Source: Blumeriella jaapii (taxonomy: Eukaryota; Ascomycota; Leotiomycetes; Helotiales; Drepanopezizaceae). From it: 64,000 nucleotides of DNA. A program made the position numbers and the translations under genes. The notes beneath the pieces were generated by a model, which was given only the letters and a program-made list of their open reading frames with translations, did no database searches and had not been told where the DNA came from. The stretch lies in the NCBI GenBank assembly GCA_009599575.1, contig VWND01000011.1, positions 1-64,000 on the forward strand, given 5' to 3'. Every line of letters starts with the position of its first letter. Position 1 is the first letter of the stretch. Below are positions 44,400 to 57,872 of this stretch, one piece after another.

Positions 44400-46200
44400 C
44401 GAACAATTTTATTAATTTTCAGATTAAACAAAAAAATATAAACGATTTATTCGGAAATCCAAACGGCTTTTCGCCGATCAGAACCATATCGTTTTTTATT
44501 GCAAAAAAGCAAAAAAAAAGCGCGTTATAAAACATAATACTTTTGAAAATCAAACCGCGAGCCAATTTATTTTAAATAATTTTTTTAATTTCGCGAAATA
44601 GCGCAATAACTTTTTTTCTTTTTCTGCGACTATTATTTTATAAATTTTATAAAATATTAGCAAAAAAGACTTTAATATTTATTTTTCGTACGTTTCGAAC
44701 GTTTATCGGAAAAAAAAAACGAATACAAAAACATTTAGCAATAAAACTGCTATTATAAAACGCTTAAAAAACATAATTATTATTAATACGATATACGACC
44801 GTATTAGCATTCGTAAAAACGCTGATTTTACGAAATGTTATTTTGGCCTTAAAATTGTTTTGTCAATTTTAAAAGCAAATATTATTTTGCAACGCATTTC
44901 GAAGCCATATTTTTATATTTTCGCCGAATCCGATATTTCAAAACTTAATAATATAATTCGTTAAATCGCCGAAAAAAAGCTTATAAAAAATGCTAAGCTT
45001 TTTTTTGTACGCCAGCTTTTTACAGGCAAAATTGCTTTTATTCAATTTCGCCAAAAGCTCGAAGTTGCGAATAAAATACACGCTAATAAAAATAAAATTA
45101 ATAAATAAAACAAATTATTTAAACAAAACGGAAAAATGCAAATCGACGACCGCAAAATAATCGATAGAAAAAATCAATTTATTTACGAAAAGCTAGCTGC
45201 TGTAAAAAAACATATGCGATAAACGAAAATTAAAATACAAAGTATTTTTTTTTAAAAAAAGCAAAAAAATAAAACTTATATAATATATTACTTAGTATAA
45301 TCCTGTTAAATTAGCTGTTTTTGGCCGAAAATAAATATATAATTATAGCAGATTTCATTTATAAAAAATAATATAAAACGAAGCAAAGCTATTTTTTTTG
45401 GTTTGCCGCTTTAAATATGCAAAATGGCGCATTTGCTTTAATTAAATTTGTTTTAATAAAAACGCTCGTTTATTAATTAAAATATTAAAATTCGCATCTG
45501 ATTTTATGCGAAAAAAAAGCTTGATTTAAAAAATCCGATATTGCTTAACAAACGATTTTGCAAAAAAGCAATTTGCTTTTAAAACAGTATTTACTTAAAA
45601 AAATATACGATTAAATTATAATTTCGTATAATATTTTCTTTGCAAATAATACGCTTAAAAAATAATAAAAAAAAAGCTTAGCAACAACGGTTTTTTTGCT
45701 AACGCTAAAAAACATTTTATAACAGCTTTGTTTAATCGAAAAACAAAAGCTGGCTGCAACGCGTTTATTCAAGCCGCAATCGACTGCTATTCTTTCGATT
45801 ATTATATTAAAAAAAATGCCCGCGGCCATAAAAAAAAATAGTATTTTCGTCGATATATTAAAAAAAAATAAAAAATACAAAAATGCTATAAGCGTATTAT
45901 ATACGCCAGCTTAATTATATTATTTTGCAAATAATTACTATTAGTATTTTCGAAAAATAATATAACTAGCTGAAACTTCAATTTAAATTACGCAAAAATC
46001 AAAATTTCATATACACGCTTGCTGCTGTAATAAAAATAATAAAAGCTTGCTGCTTGGAACAAAACGTCAAAAAAGAAAAAGCTGAATTTAACGTTCGAAC
46101 CAAACAAATAACGTTTGTAAATCGCGAGTCCTAATTGCGTCAGTTCCTATTTCAGCTTTAAAAGATTTTGTATAAAAGCTTAAAAAAGACTGATCGTATA
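44400..46200 (+). pseudogene. degraded coding region inside the TIR element, family not recognised
   Basis: One plus-strand reading is coherent from about 44430 to 45240 with few stops, for example HIVFYCKKAKKKRVIKHNTF, KTAIIKRLKNIIIINTIYDR, LFTGKIAFIQFRQKLEVANK and NQFIYEKLAAVKKHMR. A further stretch at about 45730-46030 reads NAFIQAAIDCYSFDYYIKKN. Stops are TAA or TAG, as expected from RIP of CAA, CAG, CGA or TGG. I cannot place it in a transposase family. By position it should be the transposase or another gene of the element. Confidence 0.4.
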
Positions 46201-46341
46201 TTGGCCCAAGCTAAAAATCGCATAAATATTTCATAATTCGATTAATACGAAAAATATAATTATAAATCTTTTCGTAAATACAATTTTCCTTGCTTTTATA
46301 TAATAAAAAATTAAATGTTTGCGCCTCGCAAACAGCAGCTG

Positions 46342-46377
<36 letters not shown>

Positions 46378-47450
46378 GTAAACGACAAAATAATATAAGC
46401 GATAACGAAACAAACAAAAAAAAAAAACGAATTCCTCGAAAAGCAAAATGCTTTTAAGATTTTATTAATACGATTTATACCAAACTGAACGAAATACTTA
46501 ATTGCTTTTCCGAAAAATTTTAATTAAAGTTTTTTTTTAGCGCAATCGAAAAATTATTTTATATTTTTTAAAAATTTTTGATCGTATTTAAAAAAAACGA
46601 AATTAACGCAGTTTTCAAATAACAATTGCATGCTTAAAATCGTTTTCAATTCCGCAAAGTTATTAATCGTTCCCAAGCTATTATATACAAAACAAAAAAT
46701 CTATTAAAAAATTAAAATATTTCTTTCGAACTTATTAAATTAATATTAGCTGCAAAGCAAAAGCTGATAAGCGACGTTTTTTTAATTAAATTAATCGCGT
46801 ATTTATAAAAAGCTTATTAAAATAAAATTAATACCGATAAAAAATCTGAAAAGTTGTCGCTTAAACGCGACGCGTCTGGAATAAATATAAAAAACGATAA
46901 TATATTTAACAATTTAAATATTAAAATAAACAATACTGCGACACTTGTTAATACGATATACGACTTTTTTTTCGATCTACTTTCGGCGACGCTAGCAAAG
47001 CGGATATATAGTTTAAAAAAAAAGTCGGCAGAAATCGTTATATCAGTAAATTTTATTTTTCGGAATTAGCAAATATTAACAACTTTTAATCGTTTGCTAA
47101 AAATTAAAAATCGAACTGCTACGCGTTTGCGAATAATTAAAAGATATACAAATTTTATTGCTCGTTAAATAAAAAAACGAAGCATACTTAAGTTATCGCC
47201 AGCGTAATTTTATTTTCGATCGCCTGTTTAAATCGCGTCGCCTGCTTAATTCGCGTCGCGTCGCTTTTTTAAAAATTCTACTTTTGCGCATATAACTTCA
47301 AATAACGAAATTACAATCGACAGCGTTGATTTTAAAATTATAAGCTTTCAAAAAGGTCTAAAAGCGTCGTATTAATAAAAAAAGCGATAAATTGTAAATA
47401 AATATAAATAATTGTAAAAATATTAAACGCGTCGCATAAAACAATTATTT
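46200..47450. other. right interior of the TIR element, AT-rich, nothing recognised
   Basis: Contains a long poly-A run at about 46346-46376 and scattered short open frames (plus 46854-47069). No motif was identified. The last 65 bp before the gypsy LTR (47453-47518) have ordinary composition. Confidence 0.4.
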
Positions 47451-47518
47451 AATGGGGTCCCGCCTTTCATTTCTTATCTGGTTTATGGTCTGTGCATCCT
47501 TCCACGTGCGGCCACGTA

Positions 47519-47834
47519 TGTAACGATTTATTCTGTTGCCACGATTCACTCTGTTGCCACCTCTCGTGTCACCCCAGCAACTAGGTATAGCTGCAAGCTC
47601 CCCAGCAACTACGTATAGCTGCAAGCTCTCTGGTTTCCTGGTGGATCTCCCTATTAATTGTGGAGATTATTTATATATATAAGACTTTTTCCTTTTAGTA
47701 ACTTCTGCCTTTTGCAGTTGTTGATTCTAAATGAATATTTTTGTTACAGAACCAAAGGCTCGTTTTTTTATATCATATGAACACGGCGATCAGTTAATTA
47801 ATTTCTTAGCTTTTCGATTGATTAAATCGTTATA
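47519..47834 (+). repeat. Gypsy-2a 5' LTR (316 bp)
   Basis: It starts TGTAACGATTTATTC and pairs with 60117-60432. It is the long LTR form, with an 18-20-bp and a 28-bp segment each present twice (CAGCAACTAGGTATAGCTGC / CAGCAACTACGTATAGCTGC). Confidence 0.9.
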
Positions 47835-48549
47835 TTATTAACAACTTTTTTTTTACGCTGGCGACGGCGTAAACTATTTCTTTTCGAATTTCTTACGGAT
47901 TATATCAAAATGATCGACCGGTCGTAAAAAGGTTTATTTCCGTATTTCGCGAAGGATAGCTTTTGTTTAACGATCCTTTTTTTAGCAGAGCTTTTCAGCT
48001 CCTGCTATTACATTTTAACCTTTTTTTTTTTAATCAGCGAAGAAGCAGCCTTTTCCAGAAGCTTTTTTTTCTGAAAAACAGTTTTTCCCCCGAGAAAAAA
48101 AAAACAAAAGAAAAGGCAGAGCGCCAACTATTTCGCTTGCCATTTTTTTACAGCCTAGCGCTAAAAGCGTTTAGTTAAGACTTTTGCAAAATCAACTGAA
48201 AAAAGCGCAAAAGCGTAAACGACAATTTTTGGAAATTATACGACTGCGACAGACCTTTTAATCAGAGCGTTTGGTAAAATTTATCGAACGTGCTTCTGCC
48301 AGTCGCGAATTTGCCGCTCCATTTTTTCGCAACGTTTTATTTTAACCAACAGGCGCTGCAAATTAACTTCTACGCTTTTCGCGAATTCTTTTTGGATCTC
48401 CTTTTAACGGCCAAAATTTTAGCGCGTTTTTTAAACGCTATGGTTTTCATTTATCTGCTGACTTTCGATTAGCTCGTATAAAACGCGTTTCGAATTTTAA
48501 GTTTAAATTAAATAATAGTAAAAATTACAAAGCACGCTATTAAAAAACT

Positions 48550-49000
48550 AAAGTTTTCGATAACTTCGAACTTTACTACGACTACTTCGCTAGCGATCGA
48601 TTTCGTAAAAATTATATATTCGATCAGACCGAAAGCGTAGCAAAAAAGTTTTTTACTTCGCGTATTTTGAACCGTTTCGATTTTACACTTTCCGAAGAAT
48701 TAATCAAAAAAGTCGCCGATTTTCTGGCCGATTTTTCCGACGTTCAAAAGGCCGAAGACGAATTTAAAATGCTTGCAATAAATACGTACGACGACTTTTG
48801 GCGATTTTATTTGCGATTTTCTATTTTCGCAGCGAACGCTTAAATACGAACCGACAAACAGCTTCGGAACGCTTTCCGCAATAAAATATCAAAACGTCTA
48901 CAAGAAAAGCTGTATTTGGAATAGGCGCGTACAACGACTTTTAAGAATTGGTTCACCGCCGTTCGTTAAAAAAAATAAAATCAGTTGGCTAAACGAATTT
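48550..49000 (+). pseudogene. Gypsy-2a Gag domain, degraded
   Basis: The plus-strand reading gives RFRKNYIFDQTESVAKKFFT, then EELIKKVADFLADFSDVQKA and TYDDFWRFYLRFSIFAANA. This matches the fungal gypsy Gag pattern (FDQT...TAxxFLxPRI...DEVADFLADxSEVQ...EFWxFYxxFxxLA). Two or three RIP stops remain. Confidence 0.75.
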
Positions 49001-50639
49001 TATACGCGAATCGCTTTTTTATTAAATCTATCATTTATTAAAATAATAGGTTTTTAATCAAAGCGTATTACGAGTTAAATCGTACGTACGAAAATCGTTC
49101 AAATGCTTCACAAGCTTTTTTTTAGTCTTTTGTTTTTTTTTTTTTTCTACGCCAAAACGCCCCTTTTGGCGTTTTTTTTTTTCGATCGGACCAACGATAA
49201 CGCTCGTTTTTTATTTCATATCAAAAGATTCGAGGCCAATTTACACGATTTTTTACGGGCCGACCTTCGGTTTCATCCAAAAGCTTTTTCAGGCTAATAA
49301 ATGTAAACGAAATCGAACCGGCCGAAGATTCGCTTTTTGATAATAATAATAAAAACGAAAACTTTTTTTTAAACGATTTTCAAAACGCATACGAGAAAAT
49401 TAAAAGCTTTTCCGCTAGTCGAAAAAACGCCCAGGCCTAAGCAAAGCTTTTTTTTTAAGCGTATTACGCGATATACGTTATTTTAACGTTCGAAAGCTTT
49501 TTGATAGCGATTTATTAATAATTCCCGTTATATTTATTAAAAATGGCCTTTCGTATAAAATGAAAGCGCTCGCCGATTTTAAAGCGAACGGTTATACGTT
49601 AATCGATTCGGCGCTGATTAAGTTTTTTTTTTTTTTTTTAAAACTTTTGATTTAATTTTTCCCGGCTTTTTTTTTTGTAAAAAGGTATAATAAAGCTCGT
49701 GGTTATTTAATTATATATTTTACGCTTTTTAATTTTATTATTAATAATCAAATACAATCGTTTATTTTTTTTTTAATTACCAACTTCGGAAATTATAATA
49801 TGATTTTAAAAAAAGTTTGGTTGGCCGAATATTAAGTTTTACTAAATTGTAATAAACGCAAGTTTTATTGGCCGAAGTTTTATTTTTTTATAATTTTTTA
49901 CGCTCGTTGTATTAAAGTCTTTTATTTGCATTTTCGAAAGATTTAATTTCGCTATTAAAACGACGCTGTAAAACGTGATAAGAATTTTAATTAATTGTGG
50001 CAAATCTACGACGCTGTGCGAAGCGCGAAAAGATCGAATTTTATTCGCGATGCTAATTTCAATAGCGACGCCAGTGGAATAATATAAGAAATTACACTAT
50101 TTTTTTAGGCTGCCGATTTTCTTTTTATTATTTTTTTTTTTTTTTTTTTTTTTTTTTCGTTAAAACAGCTTTTTCGTTTTACGAAAAACAGTTATACCAA
50201 AGACCGAAAAAAGGCCTTCGCCGCGATGGCCTTTCAACTTAATATAATCGATAGTTTAAATAAGCCATTTTCTGAATTTCTTAAACGATTAGTTCGAAAA
50301 CGAGTTTTTTAACTTATTGCTTATCCAATTTTCATTTGCCAGATTATTGCATACGCTTTTAAGCTAATTTTTAAAAAAGAAGCAGTTAAAGTGTTTTTAA
50401 TCTTTTTGTACGAAATCGACAAAATATTAAACGATTTTACGTATAATATTTTTTTTAAGATTTAATTTTATAGTTTTTTCGAACGTTTAAAACCAACGAA
50501 ATATCGATTTCGATCTTTTTAATCAGCTTAGCAGAGCTAATTTCGAATGAATTTTTCTTCGAATTTTTTTTTTCGGAATACAAAAACTTCGAATACGTGT
50601 TTTCTAAGGCCGCTAGTAACGAGCTAGCCTTTTACCGGC

Positions 50640-51950
50640 CCTACGACTATAAAATCGAGCTTATTATAAATGAAAAAAAGCTGAAATACACTTTTTTGTA
50701 TAAAATATCGATTTCAGAATTCGAAATTGTTAAGATTTATTTGTAAAATAATTTTAACAAAAGTTTTATCGAACTTTTCATCGTTTTTTTTGCTGCTCCA
50801 ATGCTTTTCGCCAAAAAACCCGACGGTTTATTGCGTTTTTGTATCGATTATCGAACTTTTAATAACGTTATTCGTAAAAATCGTTACTTTTTCTTTTTTA
50901 TCGATAAGACTTTTGTTCGTTTTTCGGAAGCACGAATTTTTATAAAGCTCGATATTCGTTAAACTTTTTATAGAATTCGAATGGACCCCGCTAATGAAAA
51001 ATTAACGACGTTTCGTACGCGTTACGGCGCCTATAAATGCAAAGTGTTACTTTTTGGCCTTACTAATAGATCCGCAACTTATTAACGCTATATAAACGAC
51101 GTTTTTTTCGATTATTTAAACGATTTTTGCATTGCATATTTAAATAACATTTTTATTTATTCGTCCGATTTTTTGAAATACGTTATACACGTTCGCAAAA
51201 TGCTTTAAAAGCTCGTTGACGCTGAATTACAGGCCGATATTAAAAAGTCTGAATTTAACGTTACTCGGATTCGTTATTTAGGTTTTATTATTTCGATTAA
51301 AAGCCTAAAAGTAAATTCAAAAAAGGTTTCCGTAGTCGCCCATTGAAAGCCTTTTATTATTGTAAAAAGTATATAAAGCTTTTTTGGTTTTTGTAATTTT
51401 TACCGACGTTTTATTCGAAATTACGGTATAATTGCAAAGCTTTTGGTTCATTTGACTAAGGCTAACGTTTTAATTTTATTTCTAAATGTTAAGAAAGTTT
51501 CGACCTTTTTACATTAGCTTTTACTATTGCATCAGTTTTATAATATTATAGGCAAGACTTTTCTTGTATATTAAAAATTAACGTTTCCGACGGCGTAGTA
51601 GCTTTTATGCTTTCGTAATTCTATAGCGACGATTAGCTTTCAGTCGCTTATTTTAGCAAAATTATAGCTTTCGCAAAGCTAAACTACGTCGTATACGATA
51701 AAAAGATATTCGCAATCGTAAAATTTCTAAATAATTTCCGCGCTGAACTAGCTGGCTCAGTTTATTAAATTAAAATAATTACTAATTATAAAGCCTTAGA
51801 ATACTTTATAATTTCCAAACTTTTAAACGCTCGACAAGCACGCTGGGCCGAGCTTTTCGCCGATTACAACTTTTTTATTACGTACAGACCAAATAAACAC
51901 AATCTTTTAACTGACGCACTAATACGTCGTACGAACGAACTCGACCGTTA
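50640..51950 (+). pseudogene. Gypsy-2a reverse transcriptase and RNase H, degraded
   Basis: Readings include FAKKPDGLLRFCIDYRTFNN and KLDIR, then TTFRTRYGAYKCKVLLFGLT. The catalytic box at 51137-51148 reads YLNN instead of YLDD. RNase H follows with VAYFSKIIAFAKLNYVVYDK at about 51645. The insertion of Gypsy-2b at 52253 cuts the linker to integrase. Confidence 0.8.
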
Positions 51951-52252
51951 AAACTTTTTTAAACGCACCCAGCGCCTGCAAACCCTTTTTCGAACAGATC
52001 AAATCGATTACCGCTTTTTAATTAAAAAACTTCGATTTTCTACGGCCTTCGAAACAGCTGTTTTTATCGTTAAAATAGCTGATTTTTCTTTCGCACTCCG
52101 TATCGTTGACTAGCTTTTCTACGCTAATCGCACAGCTAGCAGCCTGATGGCTCTCCGAAAAAAAGCTGTACGAAACGCTACGAAAAGGAACGACGATAAT
52201 AACATTTCGTTTTCGTATATATTTGAACGCGACCTACTGCTATATCACGGTC

Positions 52253-52257
52253 GCTTA
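52253..52257. repeat. target-site duplication GCTTA, left copy
   Basis: GCTTA directly precedes the left LTR of Gypsy-2b and is repeated at 58660-58664, directly after its right LTR. Removing the insert and one copy restores the Gypsy-2a sequence, which then reads as in the uninterrupted copy around 56940. Confidence 0.9.
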
Positions 52258-52519
52258 TATGACGACTCACTCGTTTGCCCCTCGCGTCACCCCAGCAACT
52301 ACGTATAGTTGCAAGCTCCCTGGTCTCCTGGTGGGTCTCCCATCAACTATGGAAACTATCATATATATAAGACTCTCTTCCCTTAGCAACCTCTGCCTTC
52401 TGCAGTTGTTGATTTTAAATAAATATTTTTGTTACAAAACCAAAGGTTCGTTTCATATCATATAAACACGGCGATTAATTAATTAATCTTCCAACCCTCC
52501 GACTGATTAAATCGTTATA
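52258..52519 (+). repeat. Gypsy-2b 5' LTR (262 bp)
   Basis: It starts TATGACGACTCACTCGTTTG and aligns without gaps with 58398-58659. Its first 150 bp are much less RIP-mutated than the coding body. Confidence 0.9.
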
Positions 52520-53269
52520 TTATTAACAACTTTTTTTCTACGCTAACGACGGCGTAAACTATCTCTTTCTTCGAATTCTTCACGGGTTACACCAAAATGA
52601 TCGACCGGTCGTAAAAAAGCTTATTTCCGTATTTCGCGAAAAATAGCATTTGTTTAACGATCTCCCCCTTAGCAAAGCTTTTCAGCTCCTGCTACTACAC
52701 CATAACCTTCCTTCTTTTAATCAGCGAAAAATTAGCCTCTCCCAAAAGCTTTTTTTTTTAAAAAATAATTCTCTCCCCGAGAAAAAAAAAACAAAAGAAA
52801 AGGCAAAGCGCCAATTATTTCGCCTGCCATTTTTTTTTTGCAGCTTAGCGCTAAAAACATTTAATTAAGACTTTTGCAAAATCAATTAAAAAAAGCGCAA
52901 AAACGTAAACGATAACTTTTGGAAACTATACGACTACGACAAACCCTTTAATCAAAGCGTTTAATAAAATCCATCGAACATGCTTCTGCCAATCGCGAAT
53001 CTGCTGCTTTTTTTCGCAACGTTTTATTTCAACCAACAAACGCTACAAATCAACCTCTACGCTTTTCGCGAACTCTTTTTAAATTTTCCTATAACGGCCA
53101 AAACCCTAACGCGCCTTTTAAACGCTATAATTCCTATTTATTTGCTGATTCTCGATTAACTCGTATAAAACGCGTTCCGAATTTTAAGTTTAAATTAAAT
53201 AATAATAAAAATTACAAAGCACGCCACTAGAAAACTAAAATTCTCGATAATCTCGAACTTTACCACGAC

Positions 53270-53660
53270 TATTTTATTAACGATCGATTTCGCAAAAATT
53301 ATATATTCGATCAGACCGAAAGCGTAGCAAAAAAGTTCCTGACCCCCCGTATTTTAGACCGCTCCGATCCTACTTTTTCCGAAAAATTAATTAAAAAAGT
53401 CGCCGATTTTCTGGCCGACTTTTCCGACGTTTAAAAAGCCGAAAACGAATTTAAAATACTTGCAATAAATACGCACGACGATTTTTAGCGCTTTTATCTG
53501 CGATTTTCTATTTTCGCAGCAAACGTCCAAATACGAACTAACAAACAGCTTCGAAACGTTCTCCGCGATAAAATACCAAAGCGTCTACAAGAAAAGCTGC
53601 ATTTGGAATAAGCGCGTACAACGACCTTCAAAAATTAGCTTACCGCCGTTCGATAAAAAA
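53270..53660 (+). pseudogene. Gypsy-2b Gag domain, degraded
   Basis: Reads RFRKNYIFDQTESVAKKFLT, PRILDRSDPTFSEKLIKKVA and DFLADFSDV, the same fungal gypsy Gag as in Gypsy-2a at 48550-49000, with a few RIP stops in place of Gln and Trp codons. Confidence 0.75.
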
Positions 53661-55075
53661 AACAAAATTAATTGGCTAAACGAATTTTATACGCGAATCG
53701 CTTTTTAACCAAATCTACCATTTATTAAAATAATAAATTCTTAATCAAAGCGTACTACAAATCAAATCGTACGTACAAAAATCGTCCTGATGCTTCACAA
53801 GCTTTTTCTCAACCCTTTGTTTTTCCTTTTTTTCCACGCCAAAACGCCTTCCCTGGCGTTTTTTCCTTTCGATCGGACCAACGACAACGCTTATTTTTTA
53901 TTTTATATTAAAAGGTTCGAGGCCAATCTGCACGACCTTTTACAGGCCGATTTTCGGGTTTCATTCAAAAGCTTTTCCAGGCTGGTAAATATAAACGAGA
54001 TCGAGCCGGCCGAAAATTCGCCTTTTGATAATAATAATAAAAACGAAAACCCCCTTTTAAACGACTTTCAAAACGCATATAAAAAAGTTAAAAATTCTTC
54101 CGCCAGTCGAAAAAACGCCCAGGCTTAAGCAAAGCCTTTTTTTTAAGCGTGTTGCGTAATATACGTTATTTTAACGTTCGAAAGCTTTTTAATAGCGATT
54201 TATTAACAATTCCCGTTACATTTATTAAAAATAGCCTTTCGTACAAAATAAAAGCGCTCGCCGACTTTAAAGCAAACGGTTATACGTTAATCGATTCGGC
54301 GCTAATCAAATCCTTTTTTTTTTTTTTAAAACCTTTGATTTAACTTTTCCCGGCTTTTTTTTCTATAAAAAAATATAATAAAACTCGTAGCCATTTAATT
54401 ATACATTTTACGCTTTTTAATTTTATTATTAATAATCGAATACAATCGTTTACTTTTTTTTTAATTATTAATCTCGGAAATTATAATATAATTTTAAAAA
54501 AAGCTTGGTTAGCCGAACATCAAATTCTACTAAACTATAATAAACGCAAGCTTTATTAGCCGAAATTTTACCCCCCCACAGCTTTTTACGCTCGTTGTAT
54601 TAAAGTCTTTTATTTGCACTTTCGAAAAATTCAATCTCGCCATCAAAACGACGCTATAAAACGTAACAAAAACCTTAATTAATTATAACAGATTTACGAC
54701 GCTATGCGAAACGCGAAAAGATCGAATTTTACTCGCGGTGCTAATTTCGATAGCGACGCTAATAAAATAATATAAAAAATTACATTATTTTTCTAAGCTG
54801 CCGATTCCTTTTTTATTATTTTTTTTCTTTTTTTTTTTTTTTCGTTAAAACAGCTTTTTCGTTTTACGAAAAACAATTATATCAAAAACCGAAAAAAAAC
54901 CCTCGCCGCGATAGCCTTTCAGCTTAATATAATCGATAATTTAAACAAGCCACTTTTTGAATTTTTCAAACGACCAGTTCGAAAACGAATTCCTTAATCT
55001 ACTGCTTACCCAATTTCCATCTGCTAAATTATTGCATACGTTTTTAAGCTAATTTCCAGAAAAAAAGCAATTGAA

Positions 55076-55903
55076 ATGTTTTTAACCTTTTTATACGAAA
55101 TCGACAAAATATTAAACGACTTTACGTATAATACTTTTCTTAAAACCCAATCTTATAGTTTTTTCGAACGTTTCAGAACCAATAAAATATCGATTTCGAC
55201 CTTTTTAATCAATTTAGCAAAGCTAACTTCGAATAAATCTTTTTTCGAATTTTTTCTTCCGAAATATAAAAACTTCGAACACGTGTTTTTTAAGGCCGCC
55301 AGTAACGAGCTAGCCCCTTACCGGCTCTACGACCATAAAATCGAGCTCATTATAAATAAAAAAAAACTGAAATACACTCCTTTATATAAAATATCGATTC
55401 CAAAGCTCGAAATTATTAAAACCTATTTGCAAAATAATTTTAATAAAAACTTTATCGAATTTTCTACCGCTCCCTTCGCTGCTTTAATACTTTTCGCCAA
55501 AAAACCCGACGGTTTACTACGTTTTTGTATCGATTATCGAGCTTTTAATAATATTATTCGTAAAAATCGCTACCCCCTCCCTTTTATCGATAAAACCCTT
55601 GCTCGTCTTTCGAAAGCGCGAATTTTTACAAAACTCGATATTCGTCAAGCTTTTCATAAAATTCGAATAAACTCCGCTAATAAAAAACTAACGACGTTTC
55701 GTACGCGTTACGGCGCTTATAAATGCAAAATGCTATCTTTTGGCCTTATTAATAAACCCGCAATTTACCAACGCTATATAAACGACGTTTTTTTCGATTA
55801 TTTAAACGATTTCTGCATTATATATTTAAATAATTTTTATTTATTCGTCCGACCTTTTGGAACACGCTATATACGTTCGCAAAATGTTTTAAAAGCTCGT
55901 TGA
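55076..55903 (+). pseudogene. Gypsy-2b reverse transcriptase, long open frame, catalytic site lost
   Basis: The 275-codon frame covers most of the polymerase domain: KPDGLLRFCIDYRAFNNIIR, then RYPLPFIDKTLARLSKARIF, KLDIRQAFHKIRI and FRTRYGAYKCKMLSFGLINK. The catalytic YLDD reads YLNN at 55823-55834 and the frame shifts directly after it relative to Gypsy-2a (2 nt missing). Although long and open it cannot be active. Confidence 0.85.
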
Positions 55904-56229
55904 CGCTAGATTACAGACCGATATTCGGAAATTTAAATTCAACGTTATTCGAATCCGTTATTTAAATTTTATTATCTTAATTAAAAACTTAAAAATAAAT
56001 TCAGAAAAAGTCTTCGTAGTCGTTTATTAAAAGCCTTTTATTATTGTAAAAAATATACAAAGCTTTTTTAGTTTTTATAATTTCTACCGACGTTTTATTA
56101 AAAACTACGGTATAATTGCAAAGCCTTTGATTTATTTAACCAAAGTTAACGTTTTTTTTAATTTCATTTTTAAATATCAGAAAAGTTTCGACCTTTTTAT
56201 ACTAGCCTTTACTATTGCATCAGTTTTAT

Positions 56230-56540
56230 AATATTACAGGCAAAACCTTTTTTATATATTAAAAACTGACGCTTCCGACGGCGTAGTAGCTTTTATGCTT
56301 TCGCAACTTTATAACGACGACTGGCTTCCAATCGCTTATTTTAGCAAAACTATAGCCTTCGCAAAGCTAAACTACGTCGTATACGACAAAAAAATATTCG
56401 CAATCGTAAGATTTCTAGGCAACTTTCGTACTAAACTAATTAGTTTAATTTACCAAATTAAAATAATTACTAATTATAAAACCTTGGAATATTTTATAAC
56501 TTTTAAATTTTTAAACGCTCGACAAGCACGTTAGGCCGAG
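56230..56540 (+). pseudogene. Gypsy-2b RNase H, degraded
   Basis: Reads VAFMLSQLYNDDWLPIAYFS and KTIAFAKLNYVVYDKKIFAI, the gypsy RNase H pattern (G-V-LSQ...HPVAYxSKxLxxAExNYxIxDKELLAIV). It is followed by FLNARQAR, matching the usual LxxRQARW. Confidence 0.8.
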
Positions 56541-56939
56541 CTTCTCGCCGACTACAACTTTTTTATTACGTACAAACTAAATAAATACAATTTTCTGGCT
56601 AACGCATTAACACGTCGTACGAGCGAATTCGACCGCCAAAACTCTTTTAAACGCATCTAGCGCCTGCAAATCCTTTTTCGAACAAATCAAATCGATCACC
56701 GCCTTTTAATTAAAAAACTTCGACTTTTTACGGCCTCCGAAACAGCTGTTTTTATCGTTGAAATAGCTGATTTTTTTTTCGCATTTCGTATCGTTAACCA
56801 ACTTTTCTACGCTAATCGCACAGCCAGCAGCCTAATAGCTTTCCGAAAAAAAGCTATACGAAACGTTATAAAAAAAAACGACGATAATAATACTTCGTTT
56901 TCGTATATATTTAAACGCGATCTGTTATTATATTACGGT

Positions 56940-57870
56940 CGTCTAATAATACCAAACGTCGATCATTTTCGTTTGGCCTTTGTACAAAAAATGCACAACC
57001 AAATCTCCACCGCTTATTTCAGCGCTCGCAAAACTACGCAATTGCTTTCGGACCAATATTATTAACGAGGTATAACAGCTTTCGTAAAATAATACTATCG
57101 CAACTGCCACGTTTATCGAAAAAGTTCTGTTTCAAAAAATAAGCGCCCCGGCCTTTTTCAGCCTTTTTCTGTTTTTAACCATTTTTAAAAGCACGTTATA
57201 ATAAACTTTTGCAATTTTAACAAAAACAAATACGGTTACGATAACGTATTCGTAATAATAAATCGCTTTTCCAAGCAAACTATTTCGATTTTTTGTCACA
57301 AAAATATCGACGCTCGAAATCTCGCCAAATTATATATATTCCATATGTATAAGTATTTTAGCTTTTTAAAAAGTATTATTAACGATCGTAGCTTTTAGTA
57401 TTAGTTTACCTTCTGGTCTGAATTAAACAAAATACTCGATACGCAACTAAAGCTTTCGACAGCCGTTTATTTTAAAACCGACGGTCAAACCGAAATTTAC
57501 AATTAATACCTGCAAAAACGCTTTCGATTTTTCGTAAATTTTTATTAAAACGATTGGAACGAATTTCTTTTAATAATAGATTTCGCTCAAATAATTTTTT
57601 TTCACGAAAATCTAAATAGCCTTTCACCTTTTAAAATTATATACGATTATATTCCCTATATTAATTAAAACTGGAAGCTCGATACTTCCCTCTTTTCCAA
57701 TCTTTTATATAAGCTAAACGCAAACGAAGCTCGTGCGTACGCTCGCCGCCACTACGACGCTTGGAACCTCGTTAAATCGCACCTTTAACAAGCCCACGAA
57801 AAAATAAAAAAGAATGCGAATAAATCTCGCCGCGCGATCGATTTTAACGTTAGCGATTACATATAATTCG
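56940..57870 (+). pseudogene. Gypsy-2b integrase, degraded
   Basis: Follows RNase H and ends at the C-terminal region at 57873. It contains VFRKSSVSK-like and STAVYFKTDGQTEIYN readings near 57440-57500; the latter is the third-acidic-residue region (TAYHPQTDGQTER). A second copy of the same segment is at 58665-59580. Confidence 0.7.
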
Positions 57871-57872
57871 AT

